A stretch of DNA of 32,737 nt from Actinomycetota bacterium (GCA_016870975.1 VGAE01000001.1:133637-166373); one strand, 5' to 3'. Numbered from the stretch's first letter, positions 1 through 10,294 are shown. Notes: generated from the letters alone by a model not told the origin. Program-made: numbers and translations.

Positions 1-320
1 TCTTCCCCAATCATCTTTACCGCAGCTACCAATTCATCTAGTTTCGTTGCGTAGAGCTGAACCGATCTTGGCGACTCGCCTTCGGCCGGATCTATCATCC
101 GTAGACTTTCTTCATTTCGTTCAATGAGTGCTCGAGCAGTCATCATCTCAGAGATAAATAGCCCGGCGCCTTGTTCTCTACAAAGTAATCGAAAAGCAGC
201 GTTTGTAATTCCTGCCATAGGCGCTAAAACAATAGGCGTTATTAATTCAACCGCGCCAACCCGAGTATCTAGTCGAAGCGGTGCGCGATCTAGCAACCGA
301 GACGTCGTGGCGCTAGCCAT
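1..320 (-). CDS. dusB: tRNA-dihydrouridine synthase, N-terminal part (cut by window edge)
   Basis: This is the first ~106 codons of a Dus-family flavoenzyme, which reduces uridine to dihydrouridine in tRNA. The translation contains the family hallmark [13 protein letters not shown] (FMN-binding strand at the start of the TIM barrel), then [13 protein letters not shown] and [17 protein letters not shown], as in actinobacterial DusB. The rest lies left of the window. The ATG at 320 makes it overlap the 3' end of glyS by 31 bp. A TTG at 296 would reduce the overlap to 7 bp and fits the homologous N-terminus about as well. Same-strand overlap suggests translation coupled to glyS. The family is certain; the DusB subgroup is likely from the motif spacing. 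Confidence 0.86.
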   Translation of the reverse strand, partial: MASATTSRLLDRAPLRLDTRVGAVELITPIVLAPMAGITNAAFRLLCREQGAGLFISEMMTARALIERNEESLRMIDPAEGESPRSVQLYATKLDELVAAVKMIGE

Positions 321-1669
321 GCTTCCACCTGATCGATCCCGATTCGCTCTTGTTTCATAGAATCGCGTTCTCGAATTGTGACTGCTTGATCATTTAACGT
401 ATCAAAATCAACTGTGATGCAGAATGGAGTACCAATTTCATCTTGTCTTCGATATCGCCGACCAATTGCACCGGCATCATCAAAATCAACACTCCAGTTT
501 TTCCGCAATTTCAGAGCTAAATCGCGCGCTTTCGGTGAGAGATCAGCATTTCGAGATAGCGGAAGAACTGCAATTTTTATCGGCGCGAGACGATGATCGA
601 GTCGCAATACTGTCCGCCTCTCCAATTCACCTTTGGCATTAGGCGCCTCATCTTCGGTATAGGCATCCATTAAAAATGTAAGCATGCAGCGATCAACACC
701 AGCCGCTGGTTCGATTACATAAGGGAACCAACGTTCATTGCTCTTTTGGTCAAACCAAGTTAAGTCTTTACCCGATTTCTCAGAATGTGATTTCAAATCG
801 AAATCAGTCCGGTTCGCGATACCTTCTAATTCGCCCCATTCCGTGCCGGTAAATTCAAATTTGTACTCAATATCTACGGTTCGCTTTGAATAGTGAGAAA
901 GCTTTTCTTTCGGATGTTCAAAAAGTCTAAGACGATCAGGGTTTATTCCTAAATCTTTATACCAATTTAACCTAGTATCTATCCAAGTTTGATGCCACTC
1001 CTCATCACTACCAGGAACGACAAAGAACTCCATTTCCATCTGCTCAAATTCACGCATTCTAAAAATAAAGTTTCCTGGAGTAATTTCATTTCGGAAAGAT
1101 TTACCTATCTGGCCAATTCCAAATGGCGGCTTCTTGCGCGCTGTAGTTGCGACATTTTGAAAATTAATAAAGATTCCCTGTGCGGTTTCAGGACGCAAAT
1201 AGGCTAAACCTGATTCATCTTCAACTGGACCGAGAAATGTCTTGAGCAATCCCGAGAATTGACGAGGCGGAGTGAACGTTCCCTTGTTGCCGCAATTAGG
1301 ACAGTTCAATTCTTCTAACGATGCCGGTTTCTTGCCATGCTTTGCCTCGAATGCCTCTTCTAAGTGATCGGCGCGATATCGCTTATGGCAAGAGGTGCAT
1401 TCCGTTAATGGATCGGTAAAAGTTTCGACGTGGCCGGATGCTTCCCAAACTTCTTTTGCAAGAATTACACAAGAATCTAAACCGACTACATCATCTCGTT
1501 CCATAACCATTGAGCGCCACCATTGACGTTTGACGTTGTTTTTTAGCTCAACTCCGAGTGGACCGTAATCCCAGGATGCACGTAATCCGCCATAAATTTC
1601 TGATGAGGGATAAACAAAACCTCTTCGTTTCGCGAGGCCAACAATTACATCTAATCGATCTTGGGCCAT
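290..1669 (-). CDS. glyS: Glycyl-tRNA synthetase, single-chain class II type
   Basis: It charges tRNA-Gly with glycine in the cytoplasm. The 459-residue product is the homodimeric (alpha2) type found in actinobacteria and archaea. It starts [18 protein letters not shown]. It then shows an N-terminal motif [13 protein letters not shown], a zinc-binding insertion with CTSCHK and CPNCGNKG, class II motif 2 ([19 protein letters not shown], approx. residues 195-215) and motif 3 ([14 protein letters not shown]). The start at 1669 has a GGAG Shine-Dalgarno 6-7 nt upstream. The frame is open further upstream (to 1795), but that extension has no homology-like sequence and would run through the Zur-type operator of the divergent operon. 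Immediately downstream is dusB, overlapping. Confidence 0.96.
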   Translation of the reverse strand: MAQDRLDVIVGLAKRRGFVYPSSEIYGGLRASWDYGPLGVELKNNVKRQWWRSMVMERDDVVGLDSCVILAKEVWEASGHVETFTDPLTECTSCHKRYRADHLEEAFEAKHGKKPASLEELNCPNCGNKGTFTPPRQFSGLLKTFLGPVEDESGLAYLRPETAQGIFINFQNVATTARKKPPFGIGQIGKSFRNEITPGNFIFRMREFEQMEMEFFVVPGSDEEWHQTWIDTRLNWYKDLGINPDRLRLFEHPKEKLSHYSKRTVDIEYKFEFTGTEWGELEGIANRTDFDLKSHSEKSGKDLTWFDQKSNERWFPYVIEPAAGVDRCMLTFLMDAYTEDEAPNAKGELERRTVLRLDHRLAPIKIAVLPLSRNADLSPKARDLALKLRKNWSVDFDDAGAIGRRYRRQDEIGTPFCITVDFDTLNDQAVTIRERDSMKQERIGIDQVEAWLAPRRLGC

Positions 1670-1773
1670 GGTGTTCTCCATCCGGCTGGCTGTCGGCGGT
1701 GCGCACCGGTCGCAGCTCACGCTGGGCGCAGGGACCAATTTTAGTTTGAAATGCCCCCAAAATCCCCTACCCC

Positions 1774-1794
1774 TGAAAATGGAAATCGTTTTCA
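1774..1794. promoter_or_regulatory. Zur-type operator in the glyS/ZIP intergenic region
   Basis: The 15-mer TGGAAATCGTTTTCA (1780-1794) matches the actinobacterial Zur pattern TGAAAATnATTTTCA with a 7-1-7 dyad. A further TGAAAAT half-site begins at 1774, so TGAAAA and TTTTCA flank the 21-bp block. It covers the -35 position of the promoter at 1802-1807, where bound repressor would block RNA polymerase. Because the ZIP-zur operon follows directly, the logical reading is zinc-dependent autorepression. Identity as a Zur site is inferred from the dyad and its neighbours. Confidence 0.72.
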
Positions 1795-1801
1795 TTTCTG
1801 C

Positions 1802-1807
1802 TAATCT
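1802..1807 (+). promoter_or_regulatory. -10 box of the ZIP-zur operon (leaderless)
   Basis: TAATCT lies 6 nt before the ATG at 1814, so transcription would start at or next to the A of the start codon. No Shine-Dalgarno sequence precedes this ATG. The expected -35 position is occupied by the Zur-type operator. Confidence 0.55.
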
Positions 1808-1813
1808 CCCCGC

Positions 1814-2653
1814 ATGACTCCAATACTCCTTGCCGCCATAACCGCTATCGCGACCGCTCTAGGTGGCCTACTCGCCCTTAAAGCGAAAGATCGGCTTCAC
1901 CTTGTTCTCGGTCTCTCTGCCGGCCTTTTGCTCGGCTTAGTTTCCTTTGAGCTAATTCCTGAGATCTTCAAAATGAGTTCGGACGAATTTCTGGGAGCCC
2001 CTACAGTCTCCGTTGCGCTGATCGCTGGTTTCCTTCTACTTCACCTCTACGAACGATTCTTTGGATCTCACGAACCCGCTGAATCTGATTATGGCCATGA
2101 GCACTCGCATAGGGCCAATGTTGCAGGTGGTATCGGCGCAGTCGCGATGGGTATTCATATCTTCATAGATGGTCTTGCACTAGCAATTGCATTCACAGTG
2201 AACGATGCGCTTGGTTTTGCAGTTTTTGCCGCATTATTGGTTCATGCGTTTAGCGATGGTTTAAATCTTGTTGCTTTCTTGATTAAGAACGGAAAGTGGA
2301 GCAAGAAGGCAGTTTGGTTGCTCGGAGTAGATTCTTTAGCGCGCGTCGGCGGGGCTGCGGTCGGAACTTCTCTAACTCTTAGTGAAAATCTCACCTCACT
2401 TTATCTCGCTGCTTTTGCTGGAATTATTATTTATCTTGCAACGAGCCATATTCTTCCCGAAGCTCACGCGCGCCATTCTTCAAGATGGACTCTGGTAGCC
2501 ACAATCGCGGGCGTACTTGTCATGTGGGGATTGGTGAGCCAACTTCACGCCGTGCATATTCACTCTCATGCCGGACATTCTGTTGAATCTGACCACGAGG
2601 AGAGCGACCATGACGATGGTGAAAAAGAAGAGGATCACGACCACAATGAATAA
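1814..2653 (+). CDS. ZIP-family divalent metal (zinc) transporter
   Basis: Predicted importer of Zn2+ (possibly other divalent metals) across the cytoplasmic membrane. The 279-residue protein has about eight hydrophobic segments and the two ZIP signature helices with [12 protein letters not shown] and [12 protein letters not shown] (HxxxDG), whose His and Asp line the binuclear metal site. A His-rich cytoplasmic-type loop (HEHSHR, near residue 95) follows TM3, and the C-terminus is a striking His/Asp/Glu tail from about residue 245 ([12 protein letters not shown] then many D/E/H) likely to bind zinc. It overlaps the zur start by 8 bp and has a Zur-type operator at its promoter, which supports zinc uptake as the role. 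ZupT-like subgroup is possible but not assigned. Confidence 0.92.
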   Translation: MTPILLAAITAIATALGGLLALKAKDRLHLVLGLSAGLLLGLVSFELIPEIFKMSSDEFLGAPTVSVALIAGFLLLHLYERFFGSHEPAESDYGHEHSHRANVAGGIGAVAMGIHIFIDGLALAIAFTVNDALGFAVFAALLVHAFSDGLNLVAFLIKNGKWSKKAVWLLGVDSLARVGGAAVGTSLTLSENLTSLYLAAFAGIIIYLATSHILPEAHARHSSRWTLVATIAGVLVMWGLVSQLHAVHIHSHAGHSVESDHEESDHDDGEKEEDHDHNE

Positions 2654-3011
2654 ATCCGAACTAAAGGTCATATCTGTATTGGAACGAGTGGGTGGATTTG
2701 CAAGCGCACAACAACTACATCAATTACTGCTTCGAAACGGAGAATCGATTGGTTTAACGTCGGTATACCGAGCCCTTCAATCATTAAATGATGACAAAAT
2801 AGTTGATCAGCTAAGAAAAGAAGATGGCGAAGCCATATATAGATTATGCGGAGATAGCCATCACCATCATCTCGTATGTAAATCATGTGGCTCAACTGTA
2901 GAAATAGAGGGCTCAGCGCTTGAGAAATGGGCAAAAGCCATGGCAGAAGAACATGGATATCGCGAAGTTGGTCACCTTGCTGAGGTCTTTGGAATCTGTT
3001 CAAGCTGCTAA
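2646..3011 (+). CDS. zur: Zinc uptake regulator Zur (Fur family)
   Basis: Zn2+-responsive repressor of zinc acquisition genes. The 121-residue protein has an N-terminal winged helix (ASAQQLHQLL, GLTSVYRALQSL) and a C-terminal dimerisation domain with HHHHLVCKSCGSTVEIEG and EVFGICSSC; the CxxC pairs form the structural zinc site. The string HHHHLVCxxCG plus VExEG and the terminal CxxC are characteristic of actinobacterial Zur rather than iron-sensing Fur. The ATG at 2646 overlaps the transporter stop; earlier in-frame ATGs exist but would encode a Lys/Thr-rich stretch unlike the family. The N-terminus is short compared with many Zur proteins. It probably represses its own operon through the operator at 1774-1794. 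Confidence 0.9.
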   Translation: MNKSELKVISVLERVGGFASAQQLHQLLLRNGESIGLTSVYRALQSLNDDKIVDQLRKEDGEAIYRLCGDSHHHHLVCKSCGSTVEIEGSALEKWAKAMAEEHGYREVGHLAEVFGICSSC

Positions 3012-3013
3012 AA

Positions 3014-3199
3014 ATGGGAGATTTACGAGGGTTGCCGACGCCTATCTGTCCTTATTGCAGTTCTGACCTAATCAATATCACGGTAAAATTTGATCCCGAC
3101 ACGTATGAAATTTCTATGTACCTTTTAGATAACGCTAGTTGCGCTAAGTGTGGTGCACTGCTTACTGCTCCCACTCCGGAAGACTTGCCTGTGGCCTAG
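3014..3199 (+). CDS. Small two-CxxC zinc-ribbon protein, function unknown
   Basis: A 61-residue protein that begins 2 nt after the zur stop codon. It contains two Cys pairs, CPYC at residues 12-15 and CAKC near residue 44, separated by a beta-rich segment (ITVKFDPDTYEISMYLL) and ending with GALLTAPTPED. The spacing is that of a zinc ribbon, so it most likely binds one Zn2+. Position as third gene of the Zur-controlled operon suggests a link to zinc status, but no reaction can be named. Its 3' end overlaps the convergent broken gene at 3162-3533 by 38 bp. The tight junction and well-placed cysteines argue that it is a real gene. Confidence 0.62.
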   Translation: MGDLRGLPTPICPYCSSDLINITVKFDPDTYEISMYLLDNASCAKCGALLTAPTPEDLPVA

Positions 3200-3533
3200 C
3201 ACTCTTCAAGACCTCTAGATTTTCTTTCGTATCTGGAATTATCCAGCGCTTAAACCCAGCCCCGTTGAACTCTAGAACTAATACTGGTTTCCTCTTGTAC
3301 ACGACACAGAAGTCTCTACCTCACCTGTGCCACATAGTTCTAAGCATGATCAAGAAAGGAAACCCTGTTCCCGGGGCACGAATGCCACGAAGTACCTCCG
3401 AAGTCCAAGGATTCTTGTGTCTAGTCACGGCCTTCAAGTCTGAAATTTTCGTCCTGGGATCTCGGCCAAATGCGCCAAAGTTCTCAAGCCAACTTAGGTC
3501 GTAACGAAGGTTCTCTCCATCAATTTTCAACAT
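3162..3533 (-). pseudogene. Small conserved actinobacterial protein interrupted by one in-frame TGA
   Basis: Reading on from MLKIDGENLRYDLSWLENF, the frame runs 70 codons to MLRTMWHR, meets TGA (3321-3323), and continues in the same frame with GRDFCVVYKRKPVLVLEF through to a TAA at 3162. Both halves read like one protein: I recall an unnamed actinobacterial family with LRGIRAPGTG...WGRDFxxVY, about 120 residues. The TGA sits where that family has Trp before GRDF, so one TGG to TGA change explains it. The start lies 9 bp after the stop of the next gene upstream (minus strand), so it ends the uppS/recO operon. TGA is a normal terminator for neighbours such as uppS and recO, so recoding is unlikely. 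Either a recent pseudogene, a truncated 70-residue product, or a base error. Confidence 0.75.
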
Positions 3534-3542
3534 TGACAAATC

Positions 3543-4148
3543 TTAATCAAATATCGGTCCCACTCTGCGCGATCTCTTTATCTCAAAGAATCCGGGATAA
3601 CTAGCAACACCTAGTACTCCATCCCACAATTTCCCGGCGGCTTCTCCTTTGGGAGCGGGTGAAATAACTGGCCCAAAGAAGGCAGCACCATTTACTGAGA
3701 TGATCGGTGTGCCGACATCATTTCCAACTAGTTTGATGCCACGTTCGTGACTTTCGATAATCGTCTCGTTTAAAGTTTCGTCATCAGCCGATTTAGCTAA
3801 TTCAGTCGGGAGCCCCAATTCAGAAAGTGCCTCTTCAAATAGCGCTGGCTCAACCTCGCGTTTTTCAATATGGATGCGGGAAGAAATGGCGGTGTAAAGA
3901 GGAAGCGTTATCTCATCACTTCTCATGCGTTGGGCTGCGGCAATAACTCGAGTGGTCTGCCAAGACTTAATTAATTTTGATTTGTAATCTTCCGGCAACT
4001 CTTTATCTCGATTTAGGTGAGCAAGGCTAAAGAGATTCCATTTCACTTCAATGGGACGAACTTTTGTCACTTCAAGAATCCATCTTGAGGTCATCCATGC
4101 CCATGGACAGATTGGATCGAACCAGAATTCGGCGTTATCTCTTGTCAT
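3543..4148 (-). CDS. DsbA-family thioredoxin-fold protein, Rv2466c-like
   Basis: A 201-residue protein resembling the mycothiol-dependent nitroreductase/oxidoreductase Rv2466c of mycobacteria. It has the N-terminal thioredoxin strand AEFWFDPICPWAWMTSRW, a helical insertion (residues ~45-130), and the cis-Pro loop region GTPIISVNG before the last strands. The active site is Cys14-Pro-Trp-Ala17. The Rv2466c protein itself has CPWC, so this copy keeps only the nucleophilic Cys and may act as a monothiol enzyme using a low-molecular-weight thiol, presumably mycothiol. The ATG at 4148 lies 1 nt past the uppS stop, with GGAAAGG just upstream. Cytoplasmic; no signal peptide seen. The substrate is unknown. 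Confidence 0.85.
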   Translation of the reverse strand: MTRDNAEFWFDPICPWAWMTSRWILEVTKVRPIEVKWNLFSLAHLNRDKELPEDYKSKLIKSWQTTRVIAAAQRMRSDEITLPLYTAISSRIHIEKREVEPALFEEALSELGLPTELAKSADDETLNETIIESHERGIKLVGNDVGTPIISVNGAAFFGPVISPAPKGEAAGKLWDGVLGVASYPGFFEIKRSRRVGPIFD

Positions 4149-4149
4149 T

Positions 4150-4872
4150 TCATGCCTTTCCGAATCTCCGCTCCCGATTTGCGTAAATTTCAATGGCTCG
4201 CCATAAGGTTTCTCGAGTTACATCGGGCCAAAGTACATTCAGAAAGACCAATTCCGCGTAAGCCGACTGCCAGATCAAGAAATTGGAGGTTCGCTGCTCT
4301 CCCGATGAACGGAGAAAGAGGTCTACATCGCTCATCTTGGGCTCATCTAGATACTTAGCAAATACTTTTTCCGATATTTGTTCGGGTTTCAATTTTCTGC
4401 GAGATACGTCGCGAGCAATTGCAGCGGCTGCACCTGCGATTTCTGCTCGGCCTCCATAATTAATGCACATATTTAAAGTTAGGTTCTTATTCCGTTTTGT
4501 CATCTCCTCGGCCGCCTCTAACTCTTCAATAACGGATTTCCAGAGACGTTGCGGTCTTCCAACCCAACGAATTCGAACGCCGAGGTCATTCATTTCATCG
4601 CGTCTTCTCTGAATAACTTCACGATTAAAACCCATCAGGAATCTCACTTCATCGGGCGAGCGTCGCCAATTCTCAGTTGAGAATGCATATGCAGATAACT
4701 CCTTTACACCGATTTGAATTGCGCCCTGGACGACTTCAAGGAGAGCTTTTTCTCCAGCTTCATGGCCTTTAGTGCGCGGAAGTCCACGCTGCTTTGCCCA
4801 GCGTCCATTTCCATCCATAACAACTGCGACGTGATTTGGGAGTTGCTCTTTGGAAATTTTTAGCGGCTTCAT
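4150..4872 (-). CDS. uppS: Isoprenyl transferase (undecaprenyl/decaprenyl diphosphate synthase)
   Basis: A cis-prenyltransferase that makes the polyprenyl diphosphate lipid carrier for cell-wall synthesis from isopentenyl diphosphate. The 240-residue protein shows [17 protein letters not shown], with the Mg-binding Asp20 in the DGNGRWA motif, then [27 protein letters not shown], and the C-terminal [16 protein letters not shown] and WPDV motifs. All family motifs are intact. Actinobacterial genomes often carry two such enzymes (short-chain and long-chain); chain length cannot be read from sequence alone. It overlaps the recO stop by 4 bp (ATGA), indicating coupled translation, the usual recO-uppS order in actinobacteria. 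Confidence 0.95.
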   Translation of the reverse strand: MKPLKISKEQLPNHVAVVMDGNGRWAKQRGLPRTKGHEAGEKALLEVVQGAIQIGVKELSAYAFSTENWRRSPDEVRFLMGFNREVIQRRRDEMNDLGVRIRWVGRPQRLWKSVIEELEAAEEMTKRNKNLTLNMCINYGGRAEIAGAAAAIARDVSRRKLKPEQISEKVFAKYLDEPKMSDVDLFLRSSGEQRTSNFLIWQSAYAELVFLNVLWPDVTRETLWRAIEIYANRERRFGKA

Positions 4873-5606
4873 CTTCCTGCTCGTTCAACCATTGGCAGAC
4901 TTCGCAACTCTCGCTCTAGGTGCCACTGTAGATATGCAGCGATCAGGCCTGAAGCCTCCCTGCGACTCTTTTGCTTGCTTACGTCAGCGCTCTCCCAATT
5001 ACCAGTTAGAAGATCCGACATCAAAGTTAAAGTTTCTGGAGCTGGAGTTGCTGAAGCGGCAGGCTTACATGGAACGCAGACCGAACCACCGCCGACTAGT
5101 GAAAAATACTTATGAGGACCGGGAGCTTCACATCCAGAACAGATTGTCATTGAGGGCGCGTAACCGGCGATAGAAAGTGAACGCAGAAAGTAAGCATCTA
5201 AAATTAAAGATGGGTCATGTGATTCATAAGCAAGTGCCTTTAACGCACCTAGTAATAGTAAGAATTGTTGGAGCGAAGGTTCTCCTTCATTTGAAGTAAA
5301 TCGCTCCGAGGCTTCAAGTAAAGTCGAAGCTATTGTCCACTTCTGGTAATCACCGGCAATCGAGTCTCCGAAGATTTCTAGACTTTCTACCTGGGTAACG
5401 ATGTTGAGCGTTTTTCCGACATAAAGTTGGATATCGACCAAACTTCCAGGCTCTAACCTCGCCCCAAATTTTGATTTAGTTCTTCGAACTCCTTTTGCGA
5501 CAGCACGCACTCGCCCATGTTCTCGAGTTATTAGCGTGATGATGCGATCGGCTTCCCCCAATTTATGGGTACGGATAACTATCGCTTCGTCTCGATATAA
5601 CGCCAC
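4869..5606 (-). CDS. recO: DNA repair protein RecO
   Basis: RecO loads RecA onto SSB-coated single-stranded DNA in the RecFOR pathway. The 245-residue product has an N-terminal OB fold ([43 protein letters not shown]) and a helical C-terminal part with a zinc-binding Cys cluster, CSGC then CVPC, near residues 158-180. The start is GTG at 5606, 19 bp after the leuA stop; there is no clear Shine-Dalgarno site. It overlaps uppS by 4 bp. Length and motifs are normal for the family. Confidence 0.95.
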   Translation of the reverse strand: MALYRDEAIVIRTHKLGEADRIITLITREHGRVRAVAKGVRRTKSKFGARLEPGSLVDIQLYVGKTLNIVTQVESLEIFGDSIAGDYQKWTIASTLLEASERFTSNEGEPSLQQFLLLLGALKALAYESHDPSLILDAYFLRSLSIAGYAPSMTICSGCEAPGPHKYFSLVGGGSVCVPCKPAASATPAPETLTLMSDLLTGNWESADVSKQKSRREASGLIAAYLQWHLERELRSLPMVERAGR

Positions 5607-5625
5607 GAGGAAAAGGTAGCGACTC

Positions 5626-7410
<1,785 letters not shown>

Positions 7411-7427
<17 letters not shown>

Positions 7428-7488
7428 GGCAGCGAAGAAGGAGGGCGCCAAGTAACAGTGCCAAAGTTGAGATTTCACTGCGGAACAT
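7411..7488 (-). CDS. leuL: Leucine-rich leader peptide of leuA
   Basis: A 25-residue open frame lies between glnA and leuA: MFRSEISTLALLLGALLLRC followed by RGEAN. Seven of 25 codons are Leu, in two triplets (positions 11-13 and 16-18), and the ending RCRGEA resembles known actinobacterial branched-chain amino-acid leader peptides. When charged tRNA-Leu is scarce, ribosomes would stall on these codons and alter the downstream hairpin. It has a TAGTCT box at 7495-7500, 6 nt before its ATG, so it appears to be translated from a leaderless transcript that starts just beyond the glnA stop. Confidence 0.82.
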
Positions 7489-7494
7489 GGCCAA

Positions 7495-7500
7495 AGACTA
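7495..7500 (-). promoter_or_regulatory. -10 box for the leuL-leuA transcript (leaderless)
   Basis: Read on the minus strand, TAGTCT stands 6 nt before the leader-peptide ATG at 7488. The expected -35 region lies inside the 3' end of glnA. Confidence 0.5.
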
Positions 7501-7508
7501 TCGCTGCT

Positions 7509-8819
7509 CTAAAGAACTGGCAAATAACGATCTAATTCGAATGCGGTTACTTGCTTGCGGTATTCGTCCCATTCGGCACGCTTGTTACGTAAGAAATATT
7601 CAAAGACATGCTCGCCCAAAGTATCTCTGACCAGCTCGCTTCCTTCCATGCCCTGGAGCGCTTCGCTTAAATTCATCGGCAGTAGCTTCTCTCCGCCTTT
7701 TTCTAATTTGTAACCCTCTTCCACTCCTTTCAAGCCAGCAGCAATCATTACTGCAAAAGCTAGATAAGGATTGCAAGCAGCATCTGGGGCGCGAAATTCG
7801 ATACGAGTTGAATTCTCTTTCTTCGGCTTGTACATAGGAATTCGAATCATGGCATCGCGGTTTTCTTTACCCCAATTGATTTTGGATGGAGCTTCGCCGC
7901 CGCCATGAAGTCGCTTGTAAGAATTGACCCATTGATTTGTAATGGCTACAAATTCTGGAGCGTGCTTAACAAGACCTGCTAGAAAAGATCTAGCTGTTGG
8001 CGACAATTGATCTTCACTTCCGCCCTGGAAGAAAGCATTCTCTTCACCTTTAAATAGCGAGATATGGGTATGCATTCCTGAACCTGGATGCTCAGAGAGG
8101 GGTTTAGGCATAAACGAGGCATAGATACCTTGGCTTAACGCAACCTCTTTTATCAAATGACGGAAAGTCATTATGTTATCGGCAGTGCTTAGTGCGTCTG
8201 CATATCGAAGATCGATCTCTTGTTGTCCAGGAGCGCCTTCATGATGGCTAAATTCAACCGATACTCCAGTCGCCTCCAACAAGGAAATTGCTTCGCGCCT
8301 GAAATCATGACCGAGAGAGGTTGGAGTTTGGTCAAAGTACCCGCCGGAGTCAATCGGTTTTGGTCGCACGCCAATCTTTGGCGCCTCTTGAAAGAGAAAG
8401 AATTCAATTTCGGGGTGGGTGTAACAGGTAAATCCAAGTCGCGCCGCTCTATCCAAAGTTTTCTTTAGAACATTTCTGGGATCTGCAGGAGAAGGTGTGC
8501 CATCTGGCATCAAGATATCAGCGAAGATTCGAGCTGCTTCCGGTCTATCTGCTCGCCAGGGCAGAATGGAGAAAGTTGCCGGGTCTGGCTTTGCCAACAT
8601 ATCCGATTCGGTAAATCTTGCGAATCCTTCAATTGCTGAACCATCAAAGCCAATACCTTCGGTGAAGGCAGTCTCTAATTCCGGAGGGGCGATCGCAACT
8701 GACTTCAAATATCCCAAGACATCGGTAAACCAGAGATAAACAAACCGAATATTTCGTTCTTCAAGTGTTCGAAGTACAAATTCTTGCTGTTTTAGTTGCG
8801 CTTCATCGCGGGGAATCAT
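7509..8819 (-). CDS. glnA2: Type I glutamine synthetase family protein, GlnA2-like
   Basis: The family ligates ammonia (or an amine) to glutamate using ATP. The 436-residue protein follows Mycobacterium GlnA2 closely: RTLEERNIRFVYLWFTDVLG, GIGFDGSAIEGFAR, CYTHPEIEFFLF, SVEFSHHEGAPGQQEIDLRY (metal-binding Glu/His), ITNQWVNSYKRL, and EHVFEYFLRNKRAEWDEYR. The NLYDLPPEE-type adenylylation loop of GlnA1 is absent, so control by GlnE is not expected. In some actinobacteria GlnA2-type paralogues act as gamma-glutamylpolyamine synthetases, so ammonia assimilation is likely but not proven. It follows cysE by 42 bp. A CATTAT box 6 nt before its ATG may give a separate promoter. Confidence 0.93.
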   Translation of the reverse strand: MIPRDEAQLKQQEFVLRTLEERNIRFVYLWFTDVLGYLKSVAIAPPELETAFTEGIGFDGSAIEGFARFTESDMLAKPDPATFSILPWRADRPEAARIFADILMPDGTPSPADPRNVLKKTLDRAARLGFTCYTHPEIEFFLFQEAPKIGVRPKPIDSGGYFDQTPTSLGHDFRREAISLLEATGVSVEFSHHEGAPGQQEIDLRYADALSTADNIMTFRHLIKEVALSQGIYASFMPKPLSEHPGSGMHTHISLFKGEENAFFQGGSEDQLSPTARSFLAGLVKHAPEFVAITNQWVNSYKRLHGGGEAPSKINWGKENRDAMIRIPMYKPKKENSTRIEFRAPDAACNPYLAFAVMIAAGLKGVEEGYKLEKGGEKLLPMNLSEALQGMEGSELVRDTLGEHVFEYFLRNKRAEWDEYRKQVTAFELDRYLPVL

Positions 8820-8861
8820 GGCCTGATAATGCCCGAGCCTCGTTACGGCAATGTTAAATCT

Positions 8862-9368
8862 TCAAATAACGAAATTTTCACTCTCGTCTTGATTGGTTTT
8901 TGCGGCAACATCCCGCACAACAACTCTATTTGCGCTTATTCGAGCCCCAGCGCCGACGGTTATATTCCCTATAACCCTGGCGCCAGATCCGATGACTACG
9001 CCATTTCCAATAGTTGGATGACGTTTTTCTTTTGTGAAAGTTCTAGAGCCCAGAGTGACATCGTGATAGATCATGACATCATCACCAACAATTGCCGTTT
9101 CCCCGATAACAACGCCCATTCCATGGTCGATGAAAAACCTTCTTCCAATTCGTGCTCCTGGATGTATTTCAATTCCAGTAACTGCTCTTATCCAGTTTGA
9201 GTAAATTCGAGCCAGCAACTTAAATCGAGCTCTCCAAAGAAAATGCGCAATTCGATAACCCCAAACTGCGTGTAGACCCGGGAATGTCAGAGCTACTTCG
9301 AGTCGATTCCGAGCAGAGGGATCTCGCGTTAGAGCATTGTTGATATCTTCAAAGATTCGATTGATCAT
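8862..9368 (-). CDS. cysE: Serine O-acetyltransferase, short form
   Basis: It makes O-acetylserine from serine and acetyl-CoA, feeding CysK. The 168-residue protein is the short form without the long N-terminal domain of the E. coli enzyme. It has an N-terminal helical part ([20 protein letters not shown]), then a left-handed beta-helix with hexapeptide repeats: [58 protein letters not shown]. The catalytic His residues (HPGA and DHG) are present. Its ATG overlaps the cysK stop as TAATG, so the two steps of cysteine synthesis are translationally coupled. Confidence 0.95.
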   Translation of the reverse strand: MINRIFEDINNALTRDPSARNRLEVALTFPGLHAVWGYRIAHFLWRARFKLLARIYSNWIRAVTGIEIHPGARIGRRFFIDHGMGVVIGETAIVGDDVMIYHDVTLGSRTFTKEKRHPTIGNGVVIGSGARVIGNITVGAGARISANRVVVRDVAAKTNQDESENFVI

Positions 9369-10294
9369 TAATCCATCAAATCTTTATAGAGAATTGTTGA
9401 TAGATATCTCTCGCCAAATGATGGAACAATTACAACAATCGTTTTGCCAGCAAATTCATCTCGCTTGGCAACTTGGGCTGCCGCCCAAAGTGCCGCACCT
9501 GATGAAATTCCAGCGAGGATTCCCTCTTCAGCGGCTGCGCGTCGAGCAAATGCGACCGCATCATCGGCTTGTACATCGATAACTTCGTCATAAATCTTGG
9601 TATCGAGAATTGGCGGAATAAAGTTTGGCCCAATTCCTTGGATTGGGTGTCCTCCTGCTGCACCACCACTTAGTAAAGGTGAAGCGGCCGGTTCAACAAC
9701 AAACATCTTCAAACCTGGCTTGCGCTCCTTTAGAACCTGCCCAATTCCGGTAATGGTTCCACCAGTACCGCTACCGGCAACAACTGCGTCAACTGTTCCA
9801 TCGGTGTCACGCCAAATTTCTTCAGCCGTAGTTTTACGGTGAATCTCGGGATTGGCTTCATTTTCAAATTGGCGAACCATGACCGCGCCATTTTTTCCGA
9901 GTTCCTCGGCCTTGGCCACGCAACCTTTCATGCCTTCCGATGCCGGAGTAAGAATTAGTTCTGCACCAAAAGCGCGGAGTAGCGCACGGCGCTCTTTTGA
10001 CATCGAATCTGGCATGGTGAGAATTGTTTTGTATCCTCGAGCTGCCCCCACCATCGCGAGTGCGATGCCAGTATTTCCGGAAGTTGCCTCCACGATTGTT
10101 CCGCCTGGTTTTAGTTGGCCGCTCTTTTCAGCTGCGTCAATCATGGCGATTCCAATCCGGTCCTTCACGGTGCTTGTGGGGTTATAAAACTCTAATTTGG
10201 CAAGAACATTTGCCTTGGCGCCATCGGTAATTCGATTCAATCTAACTAATGGGGTATTTCCATAAATCTCTGTGATATTGTTATAAACCTTCAT
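9368..10294 (-). CDS. cysK: Cysteine synthase (O-acetylserine sulfhydrylase)
   Basis: A PLP enzyme that converts O-acetylserine and sulfide to cysteine. The 308-residue protein carries [11 protein letters not shown] at the N-terminus, the PLP lysine in [11 protein letters not shown] (Lys near residue 44), the substrate loop [12 protein letters not shown], the phosphate-binding [12 protein letters not shown] and the C-terminal SSGAA and [11 protein letters not shown]. The start at 10294 has a strong AGGAG site 4-5 nt upstream. It is the first gene of the cysK-cysE unit, and the 183-bp gap to nadE must hold its promoter. Everything expected of the family is intact. Confidence 0.97.
   Translation of the reverse strand: MKVYNNITEIYGNTPLVRLNRITDGAKANVLAKLEFYNPTSTVKDRIGIAMIDAAEKSGQLKPGGTIVEATSGNTGIALAMVGAARGYKTILTMPDSMSKERRALLRAFGAELILTPASEGMKGCVAKAEELGKNGAVMVRQFENEANPEIHRKTTAEEIWRDTDGTVDAVVAGSGTGGTITGIGQVLKERKPGLKMFVVEPAASPLLSGGAAGGHPIQGIGPNFIPPILDTKIYDEVIDVQADDAVAFARRAAAEEGILAGISSGAALWAAAQVAKRDEFAGKTIVVIVPSFGERYLSTILYKDLMD

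Noticed and set aside
1670-1795. N-terminal extension of glyS
   Set aside because: It would run across the divergent operator region, is not family-like, and the GGAG site supports the start at 1669.
3321-3323. TGA read as tryptophan or selenocysteine
   Set aside because: Neighbouring genes (uppS, recO, tgt) end with TGA, no recoding element is visible, and selenocysteine is not expected at a Trp position.
3148-3504. 118-codon plus-strand frame
   Set aside because: It is antisense to the TGA-interrupted actinobacterial gene, with no recognisable protein features.
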